The translations under genes were made by a program, and so were the position numbers. This document shows, piece by piece, positions 1-10,860 of a stretch of 64,000 nucleotides of DNA. Where the stretch lies: the NCBI RefSeq assembly GCF_040581485.1, contig NC_090128.1, positions 21,386,431 to 21,450,430 on the forward strand, given 5' to 3'. Positions within the stretch are counted from its first letter, which is position 1. Each line of letters starts with the position of its first letter. Source of the DNA: Linepithema humile (lineage: Eukaryota > Arthropoda > Insecta > Hymenoptera > Formicidae). The notes below the pieces were generated by a model. That model was not told the DNA's origin and searched no databases. It saw only the letters and a program-made list of their open reading frames with translations.

Positions 1-1052
1 GAGTTCGCTCGACCATATCTTCGCCATGTTCCACCAGTCCGACTTGGACTACCAACCACCGCCACTCTTCCTTTCCCCTTCTATTATTTTTCTTCCTTTT
101 TCCAGCCACTTCCGCCGAAACACTCGTCCCCTTTCGCCATGACTATCCTACCGTCTACTCTTTCAACCCCGTAAATCAAAACTCGATGCGAAAACGCGGC
201 CAAATGTACACAACGCGCGGTGCTCGACGTACCGGGTGTCCGGAACGATCGCCGACGGCCATCGATTTCCGCCGTCTGGATGGAATAAGAGCGAAGATAT
301 GCTTGGTGAGAATGTTCGACCGCTTCGTTGCTCGACTGCCTTGAGAGCGGGATAAATTTCGGCTATTTTTTAAAATAATGCGCTTAATATAAAATCTCAA
401 TCTAACATGTGATACGTTGAAAAGTAATAATTTGTTAATTTGGCTTCTTTACTATTTCGCAAAAGACTAAAAGATGTTAACGTTTAATCCTTGATTCTTT
501 TTTTCTCAAAACTCATGAAGATAACGAAGGACAATAACGTAACAAGGGAGTGCAAATATCGCGGAGCAATTCTCTTCACTTGCAATAAAGAAGCGATTGA
601 AGACAGGGGGTGAGAGGGAGACATACAGTGGTTGGCTCGTTCCGTCAGTAGTCGTGGGGGTTAAATAAAATTTTACGGCCGCGAAATCGCCCAATAATTG
701 TTACGGCTCGCTTTGATCGCGTAAAACACGTCGTAAATGTCGAAAGGGACGAACCCTCAGTCGACAGGAATTACTCTTAACCCCCTTACATTATGCCGCA
801 TTACTGGTTGGTTATGCTGCGTTCACCCCCCCTCGCGCACGATGCGTATCCCTGCAAAATCTTACATTAGCCTTCAAGTCAAGAACGCCACGTTAATTTC
901 AAACTCAATAAAATCGTCGAAAATTGTTTATTTTATCATAGGAGAAATTAAATTTGGACAACTGCTAGACTACACTTTTAAATTTATCACAATATGTTGA
1001 ACGGTGCTGCTGGATATTATATTTATACACATGATTTAACAGATCTATAAAA
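1..1052. other. No supported gene
   Basis: Mixed-composition DNA. Short open frames occur on both strands (for example 176-400 minus and 737-1000 plus), but none has a recognisable motif, a convincing splice context or a plausible start. It is probably intergenic or part of a large intron. Nothing else was seen. Confidence 0.5.
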
Positions 1053-1150
1053 CTAGCATCCCGAAATGCAAATTTTTATGAAACTTAATCTCAGGACAAT
1101 CAAATGCAGTACCTATAAGTTTTACAAAAATTTGCATTTCGTAGTGCTAG
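1053..1150. repeat. Short foldback MITE, 98 bp
   Basis: The arms at 1053-1085 (CTAGCATCCCGAAATGCAAA, then TTTTTATGAAACT) and about 1116-1150 are reverse complements with a few mismatches. A longer foldback at 27240-27497 shares the same terminal words (GAAATGC.AATTTTTATGAAACTTA, and CAGACTT just outside the right arm). The two look like members of one non-autonomous family, this one internally deleted. No coding capacity is visible, and target duplications are unclear. Confidence 0.6.
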
Positions 1151-1806
1151 CTTCGCAGACTTTGATTTAATACATGGCTTTTTAATTACCAGAAAGATTG
1201 ATGCTTATAAGATAGTAGATGTAATTTAATCTAATAATTTAAATACTCAGGCAATACTAAGAACATAAGAGTCATTACTAACCTCGCATAGTTTTCAAGT
1301 ATTACTAAGCTTATTTATTTCCATTGCCGTTGACCCGAATAGCAACAAGTTTGATAATTCTCGCATGCAGTTTTATCGTACAATAAATTTCTGTACAATT
1401 ATACAACGACACTACGTTCGCGTAAGCTTATATATTGATCTTAAACCATTCTGATTTCGCGATTATACGTTTTGCACATAATGCACATAATGTACAAAAT
1501 GTAAACAGAACAATCTATCATAACTTCATATCGCTCTGTTATAAGATCATAACGCTTATTTTTCAATCCTATTGTCATGACAGGTATCATTATGATATTA
1601 GATATTGTATACATGTACACAACACAATTTGCATATACATGAAGCATTGAAATTATAGAGTGAATAAAGTGTATAATTCGAAAAGCTTAATAAATCTGAG
1701 AAGTCGATTTAAATTCATCTTAAATTACTCTGAACTAAAATCGGCCTGAAGCACTCGTCATATAGCACAATGAGGAAGCTTACGTGGCAAATTTAATATC
1801 GAAGAA
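1151..1806. other. AT-rich spacer, no gene seen
   Basis: AT-rich DNA between the small foldback and the left end of the large transposon. Opposite-strand ORFs at 1435-1650 and 1441-1647 overlap each other and have no protein-like features. Confidence 0.5.
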
Positions 1807-1990
1807 AACTACTCTCTAAAAGTAAATCAGTGAAAATGTCACTAATGGAAACAGTAAAATAGGATTTCACTAAGATTCAGTGAGTATTTCACTGATATTC
1901 AGTAGAAACACTTACTTTTTGTTTCTTTATTTTAAAACTCACTGATTATGGTCAGTGAAAATAAAATTTCACTGTAAAATCAGTACTTTA
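1807..1990 (+). repeat. Left terminal and subterminal repeats of the CACTA-like element
   Basis: The terminal word ACTACTCTCTAAAAG starts at 1808. It is followed by a cluster of CAGTGA-type hexamers in both orientations: TCAGTGAAA near 1828, TTCACTAAG, TCAGTGAGT, TTCACTGATA, CACTGATTA, TCAGTGAAA and TTCACTG. The cluster stops by about 1990. The matching cluster is at 10640-10860. Confidence 0.75.
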
Positions 1991-2130
1991 TCTATCGGTA
2001 ATGCTGATTTTGTATCTGCTACGATACCATACAGTGTCGCGCATGTGCATAACAAAAGACGAGCTAACACAAGTATACGCATGCAAGGATCACAGTTCAC
2101 GTGGATGCGTTGTGCAGTGCGGTAAGTACA

Positions 2131-2161
<31 letters not shown>

Positions 2162-2742
2162 CATTTGTAGTTAACAAAAGCTGTACAAATAAAAATAATG
2201 CTAGTAGTAAATAATTATAGTAGTTATAAAAATGTACCGTGTCCAAACGTGTCTGGACGTGCATTGTCTTGCGGTTTCCTCTAAAATGTAAACACTCAGT
2301 GATCAAAGACAAAAAAGTAAACAAGAATTATTAAAAATTTTCCTTTCTGTAGATTATCTGTTTTCCTAACCTTTTTAATGATAAAGTCTCTTTAGGAAAA
2401 ATTTTCTCTACTTTTCTACAATTCTCAAATACAGATATAAATAGCATATAACATTATATATCTGTATTTATTAAGTTAGTTAAAATTAATTTTATGACGT
2501 GTTTTATATTAAAATTATAATCTGTCAAATCTGTCTTCTTATTTGTAATTTCTATTTTTTTATTTTATTAGATTTGAAAATTAAAATGCAGCAAGTGAAA
2601 GATTTGTCAGTTCACGAATTAGGACAAAAATTGAGGAACTTACAGATGCAGAAACACGACATATTTTTAATGGTAAGTGTCATCAGTTTATAATATATTT
2701 TATAATTAAAATATAGTTTACATTGTGCTCTCATTATATATA

Positions 2743-3133
2743 CACTCACCCGAAAAAAAAGCGGTACACTGAAAATGTGGGAAAAATTCATCAAATTTCA
2801 ACTGACGATAACTTCGTAAATAATAAAGATAGAAAGTTCTATAAAATATGGAAATGAAGCTAAAAATCTCTACTTTAAGAATCAATTTATTTCAATGTTG
2901 CAAAATAAATTTATTGAAAATGGCGGATGACAAAGCGCGAGCATGCAAAATTGAAAAATAATGGTTCGAGTTTGCGACGGTGCACGGTATAAACAAAAAA
3001 TTGTAGCTTATTGGGATCAAAAGCGTACGAAAGTACAGAGTCTCCTCTTTAAAATGCTTTTTTATGCATCTCGATACGATGATTTTTCGCCGAGAGATTC
3101 GCATTTGAAGAAAAAGGCAGATTCTTACTTCTA
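2743..3133 (+). repeat. Long terminal inverted repeat of Tc1-like copy 1, 3' arm
   Basis: About 390 bp, complementary to 4040-4429. The inner border is GCAGATTCTTACTTC, immediately next to the broken transposase reading frame. The arm contains no gene, and the short ORFs read through it are by-products of the repeat. Confidence 0.85.
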
Positions 3134-3134
3134 G

Positions 3135-3681
3135 GCCTCTCACTTACAGTACAGTCTGCAAATCGTTCTCCAACGCGACGGTATACTCGTTCTCGTCCGT
3201 CTGAAGAATACAGACAAAAACGAGATTCGTCGCTAAAAAGAACGGTACTCCATTCTGCATATGTCCAGCCTGCATGCTCGACAGCAAAATTGAGTCGAGT
3301 TACGCGATGGCGACGCATAAGCGAAGGTACATTTGCTGGCCTGCGCGGAAAAAGACCGTGTTCCGCTAATCTGTTTCGAATAGTGTCAACGGATACATTA
3401 CATTCGCGGACATCTCTTAAATTGTTTCGAATTTGAACAGCCGTTCGATGTCTGTCTCTTAATGAATTTAAAACAATAAATCGGTCATCGTTTTCATTCG
3501 TACAACGAGGACGTCCCGAACCAGGTCTTCTTTGGACAGAATTAGTCTCCAAGTACCTAGCATAAGCACGTTGCACGATTGACACTGATAAATCAAGTGC
3601 CTCAGCAACGTACCTTCGACTTCTCCCATCTTCAATTAACGCTACAACTTGAGCAGCTTTTTCAGGACTTATCGTCGCCAT
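3135..3681 (-). pseudogene. Truncated Tc1-like transposase (N-terminal half), copy 1
   Basis: The ATG is at 3681-3679. Residues 1-50 form a paired-type helix-turn-helix (SPEKAAQVVALIEDGRSRRY), followed by a GRPR linker and a second DNA-binding region. The catalytic core then begins at VLFSDESRF, where the Asp is the first acidic residue of the DDE/D triad. At about residue 182 (CTVSERPRSK) the frame runs into the terminal repeat arm and stops at 3049. The second Asp and the third Asp/Glu are absent, so it cannot catalyse transposition, though it could still bind ends. Full-length Tc1 transposases are about 340 residues. This copy has one extra codon (Cys after GRPR) compared with the copy at 45091. 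Confidence 0.85.
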
Positions 3682-4039
3682 AATTGACCAATAATTTCAA
3701 TGCGAAAAGATTAATTATTGTTTACTTTGACGAAGTCGTACGAATAAGTAACGCGTCTCGAAAGAAAAAGATCAAGAGAAATCAAGCACTCTTCTCGCAA
3801 TGTGCGGTCGAGCATAAACAAAAAGTCAGGGCGAAGAAATCACAAAAGATCTGCAGACATCTCCTTCGGATGCAAAACAATTGATTGAAAAATAATGGTT
3901 CGAGTTTGCGACGGTGCACGGTATAAACAAAAAATTGTAGCTTATTGGGATCAAAAGCGTACGAAAGTACAGAGTCTCCTCTTTAAAATGCTTTTTTATG
4001 CATCTCGATACGATGATTTTTCGCTGAGAGATTCGCATT

Positions 4040-4429
4040 TGAAGTAAGAATCTGCCTTTTTCTTCAAATGCGAATCTCTCGGCGAAAAATCATCGTATCG
4101 AGATGCATAAAAAAGCATTTTAAAGAGGAGACTCTGTACTTTCGTACGCTTTTGATCCCAATAAGCTACAATTTTTTGTTTATACCGTGCACCGTCGCAA
4201 ACTCGAACCATTATTTTTCAATTTTGCATGCTCGCGCTTTGTCATCCGCCATTTTCAATAAATTTATTTTGCAACATTGAAATAAATTGATTCTTAAAGT
4301 AGAGATTTTTAGCTTCATTTCCATATTTTATAGAACTTTCTATCTTTATTATTTACGAAGTTATCGTCAGTTGAAATTTGATGAATTTTTCCCACATTTT
4401 CAGTGTACCGCTTTTTTTTCGGGTGAGTG
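4040..4429 (-). repeat. Long terminal inverted repeat of Tc1-like copy 1, 5' arm
   Basis: Mirror of 2743-3133. It is preceded at about 3889-4043 by a shorter copy in the opposite orientation, so 3889-4205 folds into its own stem. The two short ORFs read across this stem (3826-4038, 3996-4211) and the one inside the arm (4068-4280) are not genes. Confidence 0.8.
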
Positions 4430-4476
4430 TATATTTCAGATATTTAAAAATATAATCTGAATATAAATAATAAATA

Positions 4477-7012
4477 ATGAAGCTAAATTGCTTTATGTGT
4501 AATAATGTTGTTAAAGGAGGGTTAGACGGTTTAAATCAACACTTTCAAACAAAACATGGTCTAACAATTAAACGAGGATTACAAAAAAGTGGATTTGAAT
4601 GCGGTCAAAATAAATGTTGTAGGAGATTTCATAATTTCTTCTCTTTAAGGCAGCATATTCGAAAAAATCATTTTTCTAAAGAAAAGAATGATTGTGATTT
4701 TTCAATTACAAGTACAGATTCTATTTTTTTATCTGATGATATGATTATTGATCAAAATAATATAAATAATACTGACAAATATATTGAAAAAAAAAAATGA
4801 AGAGGTCCTACAATTTTCTGATAATTTTAATTTAAGAGACTCTATAATAAGAATGATAATTAGGCTTCATTCAAAAGGAACTGCAACTGGAAGCATTATA
4901 AATGAAATTCTTGATGAATATGCAGAAATTACAAATAATTTATGTAAATCATTACAAAGTAAAGTTAAACAATTTATAGAATCTAGACAAATTCTTGATG
5001 ATTCTGATGTTAGTGATTTGTTAGATTCTTTTAAAATAAGTAAATCTTTCGAAGGATTAAGAACTGTTGAACAACAAATGGAAGCTTTAAAATCTAGTAC
5101 AGAATATATTGAACCTCAAGAAATACCTTTGGGTACACGTATTAATAATATAATGGATAGAAAAACAGGCACTTTCATACCAAAAAAAATTGTAGAAACT
5201 TGCTAATATGTTCCTATTATTGATTCTTTGTCAATGGTACTTAGAAACAAAGAAATACGCGATGCAATAGAAGCAGAAAGAGAATCAAATAATGATATTC
5301 TTGCTTCCTTTATTGATGGACAGCACTTCAAAAATCACACTTTTTTTCAAAAATACAAGCATGCAATTAGACTTCAATTATATTATGATGAACTAGAAAT
5401 CACTAATCCACTAGGCTCAAAAACATGCATTCATAAATTAGGAGCTTTCTATTATACTATACAAAATCTTCCATTTCATATGAATTCTGAGCTTAGTAGC
5501 ATTCATGTCCTGCTTCTTTGTTGTCATGTTGACATAAAAAAATATACAATGAAGAAGATATTGAGTCCTTTTCTTAAAGATCTTGCAAAATTGGAAAGTG
5601 ATGAAGGAGTTCCTATATTTTTAGAAGAAAAAAAATATACTTTGCGTGCATCATTAGCTGCATTTTGTGGAGATGGATTGGCTGTACATGAAGTATTCAA
5701 TTTCCTGAGTCCATCCTCTAATTTATTTTGTCGAATGTGCCTTTATAATAGAGAGGATTTACATAACGGAAATATAGAAATGAAACAACAAAGGACTGTA
5801 GAAATTTACAACGAACACTTAAATTTATTACAGAATGCTAATTATAATAATAATGTTAAAACTTTAACGGGAATGCATGGAGAATGTTGTTTGCATTCAT
5901 CTCGTTTTTTCCATATATGTAGAAATAATATTTTTGATCCAATGCACGATATACTTTGTGGTATTGGACCAATGATATTAAAGTTAGTTTTAGTTCATTA
6001 TGTTATAGAATTAAAATTTTTTAAAATAGAAGATTTCAATGATAGATTAATATCATTTCAATATGGCTTTGTAGAAAGAAAAAACAAGCCTTCAGCAAAT
6101 TTTAATGAAAGAATATTGAATCAAAAGGGGAATACTTTAAATCAAAAAGCTATGCAAATATGGTGTCTTCTTCGTGCTTTTCCTTTTTTAATTTCTGATT
6201 TGGTTCCAAAAACAGATGAGCATTTGCAACTAATTCTTCTTTTGCTAAGAATTATGGAAATAGTATTTGCACCAAAAGTTGCAGTTTCTCTCATATCTTA
6301 TTTGAAAGCTCTTATCACTGATTTTCTACAGAAATTTAAGAAATTGTTTCCTACTGTAAATATGATCAATAAATTCCATCATTTAATGCATTATCCACGT
6401 TGTATCTTGTGGTCAGGACCTCTTCAGTTGTATAACTGTATGCGTTATGAAGCTAAACATAACGAAATCAAAGTAAGAGCTCAAGTTGTTAACAATTTTA
6501 AAAATCCACCTAAAACATTAATAAGAATTGCTCAGTGCTCTGAAAGTAATCGATGGGGAAGAAGAGATGCAACAATTTTTCGAGTTGAAACATATAGTGG
6601 AGAAACAGTTAATGTGCAAGATTGCAAAAGCCGTATATATTTACATACTCTAGGATATATTGATGACGACTCTGTATTTAACACTAATGCTGTAAAAGTT
6701 AATGGTGTTGAGTTTAAACTTAATTTATTAGTATGCCTTGAAGTTGATAAGAAAAGAGAAGATAATGTACCACTTTTTGGCCGTATAAATGAAATATTAA
6801 TATTAGAAAAGAATGAAGTATATTTTTTTACCACTTTATGTAAAACTCATTTATTTGATACTGATTTTAATGCCTATCATATTGATTTGGAAATGGATGA
6901 AGTTTCGTATCTTTTCATAAATTGTCTTAATCTTGGGCATTATAAACCATTTTCTATTTGGTCTGAACCAGCATCTAATCGCTCTTACATTAGTCTACGC
7001 CATATATTATAA
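4477..7012 (+). pseudogene. C2H2 zinc-finger plus CACTA-like transposase ORF, disabled
   Basis: From ATG 4477, two zinc fingers: C5-X2-C8...H22-X4-H27 and C42-X4-C47...H60-X4-H65. The frame then breaks in an 11-A run (4787-4797). It resumes at 4784-5206, meets an in-frame TAA at 5204-5206, and continues open to 7012. The whole would be about 845 codons. In the last section (5228-7012) I see LYYDELEITNPLGSK, a CGDGL Asp, a C-X2-C knuckle (FCRMC) and DPMHDILCG, an arrangement that resembles transposases of CACTA-type elements. Its position inside CACTA-like termini supports that call. It lies within the first coding intron of the SAM gene, on the same strand. An acceptor-like TATTTCAG at 4432-4439 sits 37 bp before the ATG, so the ORF may have been reached by alternative splicing from the shared promoter. 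Two lesions make this copy inactive. The exact superfamily is not proven. Confidence 0.68.
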
Positions 7013-7283
7013 CTAATGTATTTTTTCTTTGCATTTCGTCACTACAGAAAATGTAAGACATTCTTTATTACTTGTAAGTACATTTATTAGATATAAATTT
7101 TATTATATTATATACTGATCTTTATGTATGAATAGTTTGTAAATATTTTGTATAAAAAATATTTATAAATAATATAATTTTTTATGTCTAATCTCTCTCT
7201 ATATATTCTAAATTGCTCTTATTGCGTTTTTATTAATAATTTATATTTTTTATTAATATAAATAAATTTTTATAAATTTTTAG
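7013..7283 (+). other. End of first coding intron of the SAM gene
   Basis: AT-rich sequence after the transposase stop codon, ending in the acceptor TTTTTAG at 7277-7283. It probably also holds the 3' end of the transposase transcript. No other gene is seen. Confidence 0.5.
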
Positions 7284-10200
7284 ATGAAAAAATCGAAGGT
7301 TCTTCTTTTCTTTTACTTAATGAAAATGATTTAAAAAGTATGGGATTGAAGATGGGTCCAGTAAAAAAAATTTTTTAATTTCTCCAAGATTGTTCTTCTT
7401 CTCAGGTAATGTTTTTTATAATTATTCGTATATATTTTATTACTATTTTAATTTTTTTATAATTTTATAAGCAGATACAACCATCTCAAGTAGATGGAAC
7501 ATATGAAGTAGCAGAAAATGGAGAAATAATATTCTCTTCAGATTTGCCTATGGAATTAGGAACTTCTATAAAAATGAATGTTGAAAGTCCATCTTCCAGT
7601 AGTAATGCTTCTTCATCTATATCAGCTATTTCTAGTAAAAATAAGGAATCTACAATATCCAAAAATAATTTTTCGGTAAAAGCAATTATGTTTTTGTAAC
7701 AAGAAAAGGAGTGTAGAATATACTAATAAAAAATTATATATTTTAATTCAGCGTTTCAAAACAATTCATGAGACTCTTTTGAAGCATCCTCAAGGTACTA
7801 ACATTTTGAAAGCCATAAATGGCATATTCACAGAAGATGATAGACAAAGCCTCGTGAGGATTTTAACATCCGAGTTAGTAAAAGTTCATGGAGATAATTA
7901 GTAAGTTGATTTCTGAGGAATTTTTATTATAATTTGTATTTAAATTTGCATCTTTACGCAATTGTTCTATAATTATTGTATTTTAGTTATCCACCTGAAG
8001 AAGCTAAAATAGCCCTCGCTGAAAATATCGTAAAAGAATTTCCAAAATTACGAGACTGTGAAGCAAAAAAAGGACATGTAAGAAATTATCAAAATGTTTT
8101 TTTTAAATATTTAATTAAAATGAATTGATCATTGTTTTTTTACAATTTTAAGGAACTTTATTATGATTCAGTTACAAAGAGAGGCTTCATTGAATATCGT
8201 CTTTGGACGATGAGAAAACATATTTCACCTACCAAGAAAAAATATATTCAGGCAGCAATGAAAAGACGAAATGTAAATAAAATATTGTTTTCTGAAAAAA
8301 ATTCAGATGAGGAACATAATGGTTTACTTCCTGAAAATTTGTATAAAGAAAAGGTATGTAGCAACAAATAAAAAATTTAATTTTTTTTATCAAATTATTA
8401 TGTAACTTTTTTATATATTATAATAATTTTTAATATGTTATTGAGAAATAAAAATTACATTGTACAAAAGACATTAATTCTATTATGACATTTTCATTAG
8501 ATTTCATGGATGAAATTTAAAATGCCGTCAAATGCCAATAAGTCTTCTATATCCGAATGTATGAGTATTACAATGAATAACCGAAGAAAATGGATTATGG
8601 AAAATGCCGTTTCAATAGATGAAATATGTGATGAATTTCCTCGATTAACTGATTATTCTGGGGAGATGGTAAATAACATAATGCTTTATCTTTACAGCTT
8701 AGTTGTATATTGAAAAAGATATTTTAATTATTTTACAAAAATGTATTTATATTTTTGCAGTTTGATGAGGAATTTGAAAGGTTATATAAAGGAGCTTCTG
8801 ATAAATTCTTAGCAAGATTTGCCCCTTTTTATGTACAAAGAATCCTTATATATTGCAGTACAGCAAGACCAGACTTATTTAAAAAATCAGCTTTTATTCA
8901 AGATGGTAAATTTATATTTCATTATAACTCAAGACTCGATACGTGTGGCCATTTTCTTATAGTTTGATTTTGCCTAATACCATTTTTCTTACTTCATTAA
9001 TCCGCGTATATTCCGAGTGTCAATCGACATATAGATTGCGCGTGGATAGAGATAAAAGGAATAACGCTAAGTATAAACCAAGCTGAAAATCGATTGAAAT
9101 ACAACACGTGCCGAGTCCTGCTGTAATTGAAAATCCTGTTTTCTTTTTTAATTTTAATTTTTTTATAATTTTTAATAGAAATTAAACAGTGAAATATTAA
9201 TTATATATTTATTTTAATTATTATTATTATTATTACAATTTAATTAATAATAATTATATATTCATTTTTTCAATTATATATAATTTTTTATATATTCAGA
9301 TACTCTTCGTGCCATAACTCTTCTGGCAGATTTACTTCCTGTATCAAATGCTGTTAGGAAAGGAAAAAGAAAAAGAAAAGGAGCAAGCAAGGAAAATTTA
9401 TCAAAAGGGGTAAACATGTTTTATCTTATTTTTTAAATTTCTTAGTATAGACTGATAATAATCAATATAATAAATATGATTGTTAAAATATATGATTCAA
9501 ATATTTGGATATTTAATTTCAGAAGAACATTATTGATAAAAGAGAACATGGTGAAATGTATACTGCAACATTTCCAAATCCTTCTTTACTACAGATATGG
9601 CCTGTGAGTTTGATTAGTGCATATAAACTTATATATTAATACTTGTGCTAACAAGAAACTCCTTTTTTCAGGAAGGAACAAACATAGAGGCCCAAACTGA
9701 GAAACTTAGAAGTGAATCCAAAGGTCCTATTCAGCCCTATATTATTTTAATCAAAGGACAATCTACACAATATTTTATTCAGGCTGATAATCGCACTCTA
9801 ACTTTGAACAATAACTCGCCTATTATGGCACTTGATTTGTTGTTTAAAACATATTATGTTTTCAATGTGAAGTGTCCAGAAACACTAATTTATTTTTTTA
9901 ATTTCTTAGAAAACTATTGCTTTAAAATATCCGATAAAGTACAACATGCTTTGGTTTCTTCTGTTCATATTAATATTTGCAATATAACAGTAGATAATAT
10001 TGCATAATATATCTATTGTATAATATTCTCATGTTTAATTTTAAATTAACTTTATTTTGCTGACATGTTTTTATAATACTTAATTTAAAGTATCGTGAAA
10101 CTAAACTTGTTTTTCTATTTTTGATTGCATTCTAGTAATTTTATAAAATTTATTTCATTATCCGATAAAGTGCAATATGTTTGAGTGTCTCTCTCATATT

Positions 10201-10506
10201 TCTAATATTACATTATATAATATATTGCATAATATATTCTTATTACATTTATATTCTTGTGTTAGTTGTTAATTGGCTTTATTCTATAAACATTTTGTCT
10301 TTAATTTTCAATTTATTTGAAACTCTAAACATATTATTTGATTACTTTGAATTACTTTTTATATATAATTAATATATAAAAATTATGTTAATATATAAAT
10401 TACATTAAATCAACAAATATAAGAATTTTTTTGTTTGAATATCAACCGATTATTTTTTTTCCTTTGTACCACACACCAACATCCAGCAAACACTAACTAA
10501 TAGTAA

Positions 10507-10617
10507 TAATCTTAATATTATAATTTTCTACTTAACAATGTGTAAAGTAACTCAACACATATACATGTTTTACGTTACAGTTAAATTCTTGAATAGAAAA
10601 TTATAATATTAAGGTTA
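10507..10617. repeat. Inverted repeat near the right end of the CACTA-like element
   Basis: TAATCTTAATATTATAATTT, then TCTA, at 10507-10530 is complementary to 10594-10617 with one mismatch, around a 63-bp loop. It lies after the SAM gene stop codon and before the right subterminal cluster, in AT-rich DNA. It could be a small foldback insertion or a structural 3'-end element. Confidence 0.6.
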
Positions 10618-10639
10618 TTAGTGTTAATTAATATTTTTG

Positions 10640-10860
10640 CTGGGATATTCACTGATTTGAATAGCTCACATCACTGATTTTATTGTTGAAAATCACTGTT
10701 TCTAGTAGTTTAATATTACTGATTTCAGCAGTTAATATTATTAACTATTCCTTTCAGTGATATTTTACTGATTTACAGTGCTATACTTATAACTATTATA
10801 ATAAGTGACTATTGACTGTTTCCCAGTGATAATACACTGATTCACTTTTAGAGAGTAGTG
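10640..10860 (-). repeat. Right terminal and subterminal repeats of the CACTA-like element
   Basis: This is the inverted counterpart of the left end. Repeated TTCACTGATTT, ATCACTGATTTT, ATCACTGTTTC, CAGTGATATTTTACTG and CACTGATTCAC words lead into CTTTTAGAGAGTAGTG, which ends at 10860. Inward from the tip, GAAACAGT is shared with the left end at a similar distance. Confidence 0.75.

Larger units (their letters stand above)
2743..4429 (-). mobile_element. Non-autonomous Tc1/mariner-like transposon, copy 1
   Basis: The element begins CACTCACCCGAAAAAAAAGC at 2743, ends with the reverse complement at 4429, and is flanked by TA at 2741-2742 and 4430-4431, the Tc1/mariner target duplication. The terminal inverted repeats are very long, about 390 bp each (2743-3133 and 4040-4429). 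The sense strand is minus: unique 5' leader (about 3682-3888), then a 5'-half transposase ORF, then an abrupt junction into the repeat arm. A further inverted partial arm copy (about 3889-4043) sits next to the outer arm and makes a local hairpin. Its length is 1,687 bp. It is nearly identical to the copy at 44342-46026, which indicates recent mobility in trans. Confidence 0.88.
2572..10007 (+). pseudogene. SAM-domain accessory protein gene of the CACTA-like element (11 coding exons, disabled)
   Basis: Coding exons read from splice sites and continuous frame: 2586-2672/2676, 7284-7405, 7475-7675, 7752-7900, 7987-8077, 8153-8353, 8501-8668, 8761-8905, 9300-9409, 9523-9603 and 9672-10007. They total about 564 codons. 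A strong donor (CGG|GTAAGTA, GT at 2122-2123) and an acceptor at 2570-2571 suggest an upstream noncoding exon ending at 2121. The first two coding exons make a SAM domain (KDLSVHELGQKL..., then IEGSSFLLLNENDLKSMGLK). Exons 4-6 encode a block with EFPKLRD and GFIEYRLWTMRK. The last exon encodes a conserved-looking C-terminus with ALDLLFKTYYVFNV. All junctions from 7405 onward are canonical and in phase. Lesions: TAA at 7376-7378 inside the SAM exon, and the best donor (GT at 2673) is out of frame with 7284, whereas a weaker GT at 2677 would fit. I recall similar SAM proteins from insect, fish and cnidarian genomes. A DNA-binding or regulatory role like TnpA is inferred only from layout. Confidence 0.7.
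1807..10860 (+). mobile_element. CACTA (CMC/EnSpm)-like DNA transposon, degenerate, carrying two genes
   Basis: The right end, read inward on the minus strand, is CACTACTCTCTAAAAG. The left end at 1807 reads AACTACTCTCTAAAAG, so 15 of 16 bases match. Similarity continues imperfectly (A/G-ATCAGTG, GAAACAGT). Both subterminal regions are packed with CAGTGA/TCACTG words in both orientations, the pattern of transposase-binding repeats in CACTA elements. Inside lie a spliced SAM-domain gene and a zinc-finger/transposase ORF, both on the plus strand. The span is 9,054 bp, or about 7.37 kb without the Tc1 insertion at 2743-4429. The flanks GAA (1804-1806) and GAG (10861-10863) could be a decayed 3-bp target duplication, which is weak evidence. 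Nonsense and frameshift lesions in both genes indicate an inactive copy. The superfamily is inferred from the termini and the internal protein, not from a database search. Confidence 0.72.
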
